From Holophagaceae bacterium UBA692 (GTDB lineage: Bacteria > Acidobacteriota > Holophagae > Holophagales > Holophagaceae): 15,500 nt of DNA. The stretch's first letter is position 1. Each line of letters starts with the position of its first letter. This document shows positions 1 to 6,059 of this stretch, in pieces. The stretch spans positions 1 through 15,500 of the forward strand of contig DBMS01000222.1 in assembly GCA_002297665.1 (NCBI GenBank), in the 5' to 3' direction. Both the position numbers and the translations under genes were made by a program. The notes below the pieces were generated by a model. It was given only the letters and a program-made list of their open reading frames with translations. It was not told the DNA's origin and made no database searches.

Positions 1-933
1 GAAGAGCGGATTGAGCGGATCGACGGTGACGCCGCGCTTCTCGCCCTTCAGCTCCTCCGGCAGGTCGAGGACCGGGATGGTCGAGTCGAGCCGCGCGCCG
101 AGGAAGAAGGCGATGGAGAAGCGCTCGACACCGGCCGGCGGGGCGACGACGTCGTGGACGTCGGCGCGGACGAAGCCGTTGGTGGCGAGTTCGAGGAGTT
201 CACCGGTGTTGATGACGAAGGTGCCGGGGATCGGCGGGGCATCAAGCCAGACGCCGTCCTCGGTGCGCACCCGCAGGCCCTCGACCACGTCATGGAGCAG
301 CACGGTGACGAGGCCGCCGTCCTTGTGGGCGCCGACGCCCTGGCTCGACTGCGCCACTTCGCGGCCGGGATAGCGGATGATCTTCAGAAGCTGGGTCGGC
401 AGCGGCGTGTAGATGTCCTGGAACACCTTCTCGTCCTGGCCGAGCGCGGCGGCGATGGCGTCGGCGCCGATGACCTGGGAGTACTCGGTCTGGCCGTAGC
501 CCGCCAGCTGCTTGCCCATGAGGTCCAGGGTGGGAAGCCCCCCCTTCCATTCCCGGATGGCCGTGGCCCCGAGCGTCTCCACGCCCAGGAAGGCGGACCA
601 GCCGTCCTTCCGGTAGGCCAGGTAGAAATTGGGAACGATGAGGACCGGGTTGTCGGACGTGTAGGTCCTGTCCCCCACCGCCGGGTTCCCGATGGTGCGC
701 ACCGTGGCCTTCTGGAAGATCATCTGGTCGCTGAAGTTGAAGGTCCAGCCCGCCTTGAGCCTGGGGGTCCCGGCCATGTTGTAGTAGACGATGTCCGCGT
801 TGTCGATGGCGCTGTTCCGGTCGAACATGCGGATGTATTCCGCGCTCTGGTTGCTGTTGTAGAAGATCCCGCCGGCCGCCGCCGGAGGCGTCAGGCCGAG
901 GATCAGCGAGGTAAAGAGCAGGCCTCTCTTCAT
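1..933 (-). CDS. Chimeric partial ORF: FadL-like N-terminus joined to 2OG-Fe(II) oxygenase C-terminus
   Basis: An open frame of 311 codons without a stop runs off the left edge. It starts at ATG 931-933 behind a perfect AGGAGG (940-945, spacing 6). Residues 1-20 form a signal peptide (MKRGLLFTSLILG...PPAAA). Residues 21 to about 150 read as the start of an OmpP1/FadL-type outer-membrane protein: NQSAEYIRMFDRNSAID, then DIVYYNMAG, then LPTLDLMGKQL. From about residue 155 the protein reads instead as an isopenicillin-N-synthase-like dioxygenase. It has the iron ligands H203-x-D205 (GVGAHKDGG) and H260 (ADVHDVV), the 2-oxoglutarate motif R271-x-S273, and the typical APPIPGTFVINTGELLE stretch. 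The FadL barrel's remaining ~300 residues and the oxygenase's own ~100-residue N-terminal domain are both missing. The oxygenase half prefers GTC and CCG, whereas the rest of the window prefers GTG and CCC. The two family readings are fairly sure; whether this is a real gene or an assembly/recombination join is undecided. Confidence 0.72.
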   Translation of the reverse strand, partial: MKRGLLFTSLILGLTPPAAAGGIFYNSNQSAEYIRMFDRNSAIDNADIVYYNMAGTPRLKAGWTFNFSDQMIFQKATVRTIGNPAVGDRTYTSDNPVLIVPNFYLAYRKDGWSAFLGVETLGATAIREWKGGLPTLDLMGKQLAGYGQTEYSQVIGADAIAAALGQDEKVFQDIYTPLPTQLLKIIRYPGREVAQSSQGVGAHKDGGLVTVLLHDVVEGLRVRTEDGVWLDAPPIPGTFVINTGELLELATNGFVRADVHDVVAPPAGVERFSIAFFLGARLDSTIPVLDLPEELKGEKRGVTVDPLNPLF

Positions 934-1039
934 GGGCAACCTCCTGGGGGGATCCGGATGGTCCGGGGTAAGCAGTCTCAGGTCGGGGCAGCCCGAGGCC
1001 TGTCGATGGATGGACATGGAAAAACGCGTGGTTGGGTGG

Positions 1040-1068
1040 ATGCTAGTCCCGCCCGAACCGCCCGTCAA
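1040..1068 (-). promoter_or_regulatory. Candidate sigma70-type promoter for the minus-strand FadL-like gene
   Basis: Read on the minus strand, TTGACG (1063-1068) is followed after exactly 17 bases by TAGCAT (1040-1045). These match the consensus at 5/6 and 4/6 positions. Transcription would begin near 1033 and give a leader of about 100 bases before the ATG at 933. This is a visual match only. Confidence 0.42.
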
Positions 1069-1103
1069 ACCTTTGTTGGGGCCTTTGTCGGGGGAGCCTT
1101 TCT

Positions 1104-1123
1104 AAGCTGAGGCATTTCAGCTT
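1104..1123. repeat. Perfect 7-bp inverted repeat between divergent genes
   Basis: AAGCTGA (1104-1110), a 6-base spacer GGCATT, then TCAGCTT (1117-1123) form a perfect dyad. It lies between the candidate divergent promoters of the FadL-like gene and the esterase gene, and it abuts the TTGACG at 1122. It has no T-run, so an operator fits better than a terminator. The binding protein is unknown. Confidence 0.4.
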
Positions 1124-1151
1124 GACGCCGTCCGCCCGCAGCTTCCAGAAT
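1122..1151 (+). promoter_or_regulatory. Weak candidate promoter for esterase-ytfJ operon
   Basis: TTGACG (1122-1127) and CAGAAT (1146-1151) are 18 bases apart. The -35 is good and the -10 matches at only 4/6 positions. If real, transcription would start around 1158, past the ATG at 1156, which would favour the ATG at 1180 as the esterase start. Confidence 0.25.
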
Positions 1152-1179
1152 CCGGATGGACTCCCACCAGCGAGGCACC

Positions 1180-1944
1180 ATGGCGACGCGCGATCCCGGA
1201 TCCGCCTGGCAACCCTACTCCGCCTACCCAGGATCGGAAGCCGGGGTGCTGGTCTCCCACGGGTTCACCGGCGGCCCCGCGAGCGTGCTCCCCCTGGCCC
1301 GGCGCCTGGCCGAGGCCGGCTTCAACGTGGAGTGCCCCTGCCTCACGGGCCACGGCCCCCACTGGCGCGAACTGGCCACGGCCACGCGGGAGGACTGGCT
1401 CCGGGACCTGCGCGAGGCGCTGTCGCGCCTCAAGGCGCGCAGCCGCATCGTCTTCGTCGCGGGCCTCTCCATGGGGGGGACGCTGGCCCTGCGCCTGGCC
1501 CAGGGCGATCCGGACATCCGCGGCGTCGCGTTGGTCAACCACGCGCTGGTCTTCGGCAACCCCCTGGTCCCTTTCGCCTTCCTGCTCAAGCACGTGGTGC
1601 GCTCCACCCCTTCCATCGCCTCGGACATCCTGGACGCCGGCATCAGCGAGCCCGCCTGCGACCGCACCCCCACCGCCGGCGTGGAGCAGGTGTACCGCCT
1701 GGCCCGGGAGGCCCGCGCGGGCCTGCCCGGGCTCCGCCAGCCCCTGCTGGTCTTCAAGTCCCGGGAGGACCACGTCCTGCCGGCCCGCAACGCCCCCATC
1801 ACGCTCCGGGAGGCCGGCTCCGCCCACAAGGAGCTGGTGTGGCTGGAGCACTCCTACCACGTGGCCACCCTGGACCACGACCGGGAGTTCATCGCCGACA
1901 GGTGCATCGCCTTCTTCACGCGCCTGACAAGGGAGGCCGAATGA
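1180..1944 (+). CDS. Alpha/beta hydrolase, carboxylesterase / monoacylglycerol lipase type
   Basis: This 254-residue serine hydrolase resembles the Est30 carboxylesterase / bacterial monoacylglycerol lipase family, which cleaves short acyl esters or monoglycerides in the cytoplasm. From M at 1180, the oxyanion motif HGFTGG begins at residue 27 and the nucleophile elbow GLSMGG places Ser97. Asp197 lies in KSREDHV and His227 in SYHVATLD, the same arrangement as the HVITLD motif of Est30. No signal peptide is seen. An in-frame ATG at 1156 would add eight residues. I prefer 1180 because GAGG (1172-1175) lies just upstream and the family usually starts shortly before the first strand. The stop overlaps the start of the next gene (ATGA, 1941-1944). 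Fold and catalytic triad are secure; the natural ester is not known. Confidence 0.88.
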   Translation: MATRDPGSAWQPYSAYPGSEAGVLVSHGFTGGPASVLPLARRLAEAGFNVECPCLTGHGPHWRELATATREDWLRDLREALSRLKARSRIVFVAGLSMGGTLALRLAQGDPDIRGVALVNHALVFGNPLVPFAFLLKHVVRSTPSIASDILDAGISEPACDRTPTAGVEQVYRLAREARAGLPGLRQPLLVFKSREDHVLPARNAPITLREAGSAHKELVWLEHSYHVATLDHDREFIADRCIAFFTRLTREAE

Positions 1945-2495
1945 TCCGCGCCGCCGCCTTCGCCCTGCTCGCCCTCGCCCCGGCCCTGGCCGGGGTCGCG
2001 GTGGGCCAGAAGCTCCCCGAGGCCCAGGTGGCCGACAAGGGCGTCATGAGCCTGGACGGCCGGGCCATCTCCTACCGCCCGTGGAAGGCCTCGGCCGCCT
2101 TCGGCCGGGTCCTCACCATCTACCACCTCGCCGCCCGCATGGGCATCGACGACGTCAACAAGGCCTACATCGACGCCCTCATCGCCGCGCGGCTCCCCGA
2201 GACCCTTCCGGACAGCCCCTACAAGACCATCACCGTCCTGAACCTCGCCGAGGCCAACTGGGTCACCCACGGCATCGGGGTCAGCCGGCTCGAGAAGAAC
2301 CAGCGGGAGACCCCTTACGCCCTATTCGTGGCCGACGAGAAAGGCGCGGCCCGCGCCGCCTGGGGCCTCCGCCCGGGGCAGTCGGCGGTGATCGTGGTGG
2401 ACCGGGACGGGACGGTGCTCTTCTTCAAGGAAGGCAGGCTCTCTCCCGAGGAGATCCGCACGGCCGTGGCGCTCATCCGGGCCCGGCTGGAATAG
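1941..2495 (+). CDS. ytfJ: YtfJ-family exported thioredoxin-fold protein
   Basis: This 184-residue protein closely follows E. coli YtfJ, a periplasmic protein of unknown biochemical role with a thioredoxin-like fold. Residues 1-17 are a signal peptide (MIRAAAFALLALAPALAG), followed by GQKLPEAQVADKGVM as in YtfJ. Later blocks also align: the strand GRVLTIYHLAARMG, the segment YKTITVLNLAEANW, SRLEKNQRETPYALFVAD, and GQSAVIVVDRDGTVLFFKEG. The CxxC motif of true thioredoxins is absent, as in YtfJ. The ATG overlaps the upstream esterase stop and GGAGG lies at 1932-1936, so the two genes are probably translationally coupled. The stop (2493-2495) abuts the stop of the converging gene. Family assignment is strong from remembered sequence; function remains unknown. 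Confidence 0.85.
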   Translation: MIRAAAFALLALAPALAGVAVGQKLPEAQVADKGVMSLDGRAISYRPWKASAAFGRVLTIYHLAARMGIDDVNKAYIDALIAARLPETLPDSPYKTITVLNLAEANWVTHGIGVSRLEKNQRETPYALFVADEKGAARAAWGLRPGQSAVIVVDRDGTVLFFKEGRLSPEEIRTAVALIRARLE

Positions 2496-3518
2496 TCACC
2501 ACACCGAGAGGTGGATCTCCGCCACGCCCCGCATGCGGTCCAGGCGCACCGAGCGCCCCCCGGGGTCCCGCAGCCAGCCCGTGTACTCCCCGAAGAACTG
2601 CCGGAAGTTCACCTTCAGGAAGGGCAGCCGGGTCCGCTCCCCCCGTTCCCCCAGGGGACGGAACCGCAGCTCCACCTGGCCGTCCTCGGTGAAGACGCGC
2701 CAGTCCTCCCCCCGGGGGTCGGCGGGGTCGTAGTCGAATATCACCTGGGCCAGGCGGGTCCGCCTGCCGCCCACCCAGAAGGCGTTCTCGGGGTAGAAGG
2801 ACTCGTTCACCAGGGCGGCGAAGTTGGCGCCCACGGGGGTGCCGTCCGGGAGGATCCCCGCCAGGGCCGACCAGAGCCAGTTGCTGTGGCGGTTGAAGAA
2901 CCCCGCGGACCAGTCGTACACGGCCGCGGCCCGGTCCGGGGACCCCGCCCGTTCCGCGCCGTCGAAGGTCACGGAAAGCGATTCCGGCAGGAGGGGCGCG
3001 AACTTCTCGGTGAAGGTGAAACGGTTGGGGTCCCCGCAGCTGGGATTGACCACCCGCAGCGGCCTGTTCGCGAAGCCGAAGGGGAAGCGCCCCTTGACGT
3101 CCAGGCGCCCGCCGAAGCTCGCCTCCACCTCCAGCTGCCCCCGGCCGTGGGACTTGGCCAGATGGAGGCGGCAGCCGCGGCCCTGGTACCGGATGGCGCC
3201 TTCGTCGGGGTCCAGGGGGAAGTCCAGCCGGCCCGGGAGGTCCTTCACGGACCGCTCCCACAGCTCCCCGGTGCGGAAGTCGAAGAGGAACCCGAAGACG
3301 TTGGCCACGTACCCCAGGCGCACCGCGGCCAGGCCCGCGAGGCAGCCGTCCCCCAGGATGCCCAGGTAGCTGAAGGCCCCCAGGGCCATGCGCCGGCGAA
3401 GGGCGCCCGCCCTGCGCCCGAAGAAGGTCCGCAGGGCGAACGCCTCGGGGTTGAAGCGCACGGGCCCGTCCAGGCAGCCGTAGCCGACCTTGCCGTTCTC
3501 CCCGATGAGCGTGTGCAT
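2496..3518 (-). CDS. DUF2804 family protein
   Basis: This 340-residue protein is recognisable as DUF2804. The family hallmarks are present: YDWSAGFFNRHSNWLWSALAG (residues 201-221), the segment GANFAALVNESFYPENAFWVGG (230-251), a D-rich strand FDYDPADP (261-268), and the terminal QFFGEYTGW plus GVAEIHLSVW block. The family is a predicted beta-rich domain of unknown function, sometimes compared with the lipocalin-like CrtC/AttH fold. No signal peptide or membrane segment is visible, so it is probably cytoplasmic. It stands alone on the minus strand. Its stop directly abuts the stop of the ytfJ-like gene, and it is divergent from the gntR operon, sharing a 117-base intergenic region. No strong ribosome-binding site precedes ATG 3516-3518, only GGGGAAAAGGG, but the start fits the family. 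Confidence 0.85.
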   Translation of the reverse strand: MHTLIGENGKVGYGCLDGPVRFNPEAFALRTFFGRRAGALRRRMALGAFSYLGILGDGCLAGLAAVRLGYVANVFGFLFDFRTGELWERSVKDLPGRLDFPLDPDEGAIRYQGRGCRLHLAKSHGRGQLEVEASFGGRLDVKGRFPFGFANRPLRVVNPSCGDPNRFTFTEKFAPLLPESLSVTFDGAERAGSPDRAAAVYDWSAGFFNRHSNWLWSALAGILPDGTPVGANFAALVNESFYPENAFWVGGRRTRLAQVIFDYDPADPRGEDWRVFTEDGQVELRFRPLGERGERTRLPFLKVNFRQFFGEYTGWLRDPGGRSVRLDRMRGVAEIHLSVW

Positions 3519-3588
3519 GGCGGACCCTTTTCCCCCAGTCTACGCCTCGCCGGGCAAACCCATTGACGGAATGCGGGAAGGGGTTAAC

Positions 3589-3615
3589 TTGTCTATACAA
3601 CAGTTGTCCGTACAA
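3589..3615. promoter_or_regulatory. Tandem GntR-type operators
   Basis: Two 12-base palindromic boxes, TTGTCTATACAA (3589-3600) and TTGTCCGTACAA (3604-3615), share TTGT-N4-ACAA arms and are separated by CAG, giving a 15-base centre-to-centre distance. They lie 20 bases before the gntR start. A TTGACG that could act as a -35 lies at 3563-3568, but no well-spaced -10 stands out; TATACA inside the first box is one option. The layout suggests autorepression of the operon by its first gene. That is inference from position and from the palindromic sites used by the HutC/UTRA subfamily. Confidence 0.62.
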
Positions 3616-3635
3616 GCTCCAGGGAGCCCCAGGCC

Positions 3636-4370
3636 ATGATCAGGAAGACCCTCGCCGCCACCATCCGGGACGCGCTTCGCGCCCGGATCGCCGACGGCGC
3701 CTGGGAGGATCGCCTGCCCTCGGAGCCCGATCTGGTCAAGCTCTTCGACGCGAGCCGGGAGACGGTGCGCAAGGCCCTGGGAATGCTGGAGGCCGAAGGC
3801 CTCATCTACCGCATGCACGGCAAGGGCACCTTCGTGGAGGCGCCGGTGAGCTTCAACCCGCTCTCGGGCACCCTTTCCATCACCGAGGAACTGGCCCGCA
3901 CCCGCCACCCGGTGCGCAACACGGTCCTGGAAACCGGCTGGATCGCCCCGGAGCGCATCTCGAGCCCCTTCCTCCGGGGCTTTTTCGAGGGGAGCCCCCG
4001 GGTCTTCCAGGTCAAGCGCCTGCGCCTGGTGCGCAGCGACGTGCTGGCCGTGGAGACCTCCTACTTCCGGGAGGCGGACTTCCCCGGCATCGAGGGGGCG
4101 GACTTCTCCGGGTCCCTCCACGGCCTCATGGGCGGGCGCTTCGGCCTGGCCCCGGACCGGGTGCGCAACCGGTTCCATGCCCTGGACTTCCGCATCAAGG
4201 AGGAGCGCGAGGCGGCCCGGGCCCTGGGAAGCCGCCAGGCCATCCGGGTGGAGCGGGCCCTCATGCTGAAGCGGGAGGTCTACTACGCGGTGAGCTTCAC
4301 CCTGCGCACCGACCTCCATCCCCTGGAATTCATCCAGTTGCCCGGCCGGACCGGGGAGGGGGTCCTGTGA
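3636..4370 (+). CDS. GntR-family transcriptional regulator (HutC/UTRA subfamily)
   Basis: This 244-residue regulator has an N-terminal winged helix-turn-helix (about residues 5-68) with the canonical run LPSEPDLVKLFDASRETVRK, then EAEGLIYRMHGKGTFV. A UTRA ligand-binding domain follows (about 85-238) and ends with the typical FTLRTDLHPLEFIQLP. Members bind as dimers to palindromes and release DNA when a small metabolite, often a phosphorylated sugar or polyol, occupies UTRA. GGGAG (3622-3626) precedes the ATG by nine bases. It is the first gene of the operon, and its TGA overlaps the GTG start of the dehydrogenase. The two palindromes just upstream are its likely binding sites. A phosphorylated metabolite of the operon would be a sensible inducer, but the ligand cannot be read from the sequence. 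Confidence 0.9.
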   Translation: MIRKTLAATIRDALRARIADGAWEDRLPSEPDLVKLFDASRETVRKALGMLEAEGLIYRMHGKGTFVEAPVSFNPLSGTLSITEELARTRHPVRNTVLETGWIAPERISSPFLRGFFEGSPRVFQVKRLRLVRSDVLAVETSYFREADFPGIEGADFSGSLHGLMGGRFGLAPDRVRNRFHALDFRIKEEREAARALGSRQAIRVERALMLKREVYYAVSFTLRTDLHPLEFIQLPGRTGEGVL

Positions 4371-6049
4371 GCCGGGCCGACGACTTCCACACCGCGGGCG
4401 CGGGGCTGGCCTGGTCCGCCCTGGAGCGGCCCGGCGCCCTGGACCGGGCCGCCACCCTGGACTTCGACCTGGTGATCGTGGGCGGCGGCATCACCGGGGC
4501 CGGCATCGCCCGGGAGGCCGCGCTGCGCGGGATCACCTTCCTGCTGGTGGACAAGGAGGACTTCGCCTTCGGCACCTCCTCCCGGTCCTCCAAGCTGGTG
4601 CACGGGGGCATGCGCTACCTGGCCCAGCGGGAGTGGAAGCTGGTGCGCGAATCCACCACGGAGCGCAACTGGCTCCTCAAGGCCCTGCCCAACCTGGTGC
4701 GACCCCTGGGCTTCCACTACTGCGCCTACCTGGGAAGCAAGGACAGTCCGGCTCGGGTGAAGGCCGCGCTCCGCCTCTACGACCTGATCTCCAACGCCTT
4801 CTCCCGCTACCGCATCCGCCGGCACCGCATCCTCACGCCGGCCCAGCTCAAGGCGCGCGAACCCGGCGTGCGCACCGAGGGCATGGTCCTGGCCGGCCTC
4901 TACTACGACGCCAACGTGGACGACGCCCGGCTCGTGGTGGAAGTGCTCAAGGAGGCCCGGGACGCCAGCGGCGGGCGCTCCGTGGCGCTGAACTACGCCG
5001 AGGCCGCGGGCATCCTCGTGGAGGGCGGCAGGGTGCGGGGCGTGGAGATCCGCGACCGCCTCTCGGACCGGGCCTTCACCGTGAAGGCGGGCTGCGTGGT
5101 CAACGCCACGGGGATCTGGACCGGGGAGCTCGCGGGCCCGGAGATCCGGCCCACCAAGGGCGTGCACCTGGCCATCCCCAACGGAAGGCTGGGGAACCGG
5201 GAGGCCTTCATCCTCCGCTCCCTGGACGACGGGCGGAACTTCTTCGTGCTGCGCCGGGGGGGCATCAGCCTCATCGGCACCACCGACACGGACTACCAGG
5301 GCAGCCTGGACGCGCCCTTCTGCACGAAGGAGGACGCGGACTACCTCCTTCGCACCGTCAACATCCGCTTTCCCGGCGCCGGAATCACCTACGACGACAT
5401 CCTCTCCACCTACGCCGGCATCCGGCCCCTGGTAAAGGACGGCGGCGCCGAGGCCTCGGCCGTATCCCGCCGGCACGTGATCCGGGACCCGGGCACCGGG
5501 GTCGTGGCCATCGCCGGGGGCAAGCTCACCACCTTCCGGCTCATGGGCTGGGACGTGCTGAGCCATTGCTCGCGGAAAGGCTACCTGCGCCCCCTCCGGG
5601 GCCGGGAGAAGGGCCGGCACTTCACCCGCCGGCCCCTGAAGGCCGGCGTCACCTGGGAGGCCTTCGGGGCGATCCTGGCCGGCCTCGGCCTTGCGGGACT
5701 CGTGCCCGAGGGCACGCTGCGCCACCTGCACCAGCAGTACGGCCACGGGGCGGTCGCCATCCTGGCCGAGGTGAAGGCCGACCCGCCTTCCGGGCTGCCG
5801 CTCCTGGAGGGCCACCCCTTCTGCGCGGCCGAACTCCGCCACATCCTGGACTTCGAGAACGCCCCCACCCTCATGGACCTGATGCTGCGCCGCACCGAGA
5901 TGCAGCTCACGGTCTCCCACCGGCTCCAGGAGACGCTGGCCGGGAAGGTTGCGGCGGTGGCGGCGGGCTACTACGGTTGGGACGGGGCCCGCACCCAGCG
6001 GGAGATCGCCGCCTACCTGGACTACATCCGCAAGACCATCTTCTTCTAG
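4367..6049 (+). CDS. glpD: GlpD-type FAD-dependent glycerol-3-phosphate dehydrogenase
   Basis: This 560-residue enzyme of the GlpD/GlpA family oxidises sn-glycerol-3-phosphate to dihydroxyacetone phosphate and passes electrons to quinone at the inner membrane. The FAD Rossmann motif GGGITGAG is at residues 39-46. FGTSSRSSKLVHGGMRYL (ending near 85), TYAGIRPLV (348-356) and GGKLTTFR (384-391) follow as in the family, with a C-terminal helical domain to the end. The length fits the 500-560 residues usual for single-subunit GlpD. It differs slightly from the classical signatures: AREAALRG where AxDxxxRG is usual, and TTFR rather than TTYR. The GTG at 4367 overlaps the gntR stop, with GGAGG just upstream (about 4355-4359). 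The kinase follows after ten bases. Flavoenzyme family is secure; glycerol-3-phosphate is the likely substrate, though a related polyol phosphate is possible. Confidence 0.88.
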   Translation: MSRADDFHTAGAGLAWSALERPGALDRAATLDFDLVIVGGGITGAGIAREAALRGITFLLVDKEDFAFGTSSRSSKLVHGGMRYLAQREWKLVRESTTERNWLLKALPNLVRPLGFHYCAYLGSKDSPARVKAALRLYDLISNAFSRYRIRRHRILTPAQLKAREPGVRTEGMVLAGLYYDANVDDARLVVEVLKEARDASGGRSVALNYAEAAGILVEGGRVRGVEIRDRLSDRAFTVKAGCVVNATGIWTGELAGPEIRPTKGVHLAIPNGRLGNREAFILRSLDDGRNFFVLRRGGISLIGTTDTDYQGSLDAPFCTKEDADYLLRTVNIRFPGAGITYDDILSTYAGIRPLVKDGGAEASAVSRRHVIRDPGTGVVAIAGGKLTTFRLMGWDVLSHCSRKGYLRPLRGREKGRHFTRRPLKAGVTWEAFGAILAGLGLAGLVPEGTLRHLHQQYGHGAVAILAEVKADPPSGLPLLEGHPFCAAELRHILDFENAPTLMDLMLRRTEMQLTVSHRLQETLAGKVAAVAAGYYGWDGARTQREIAAYLDYIRKTIFF

Positions 6050-6059
6050 CAGGAAGCCC

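Noticed and set aside
1122..1940. Upstream extension of the YtfJ frame through the esterase gene, which would give a 457-residue protein
   Set aside because: The extension is Pro/Arg/Gly-rich noise; the signal peptide and YtfJ homology begin exactly at the ATG at 1941.
3563..4366. Upstream extension of the GlpD frame through the gntR gene
   Set aside because: The extension is a frame-shifted shadow of GntR. The GTG at 4367 with an upstream GGAGG and GTGA overlap is the natural start.
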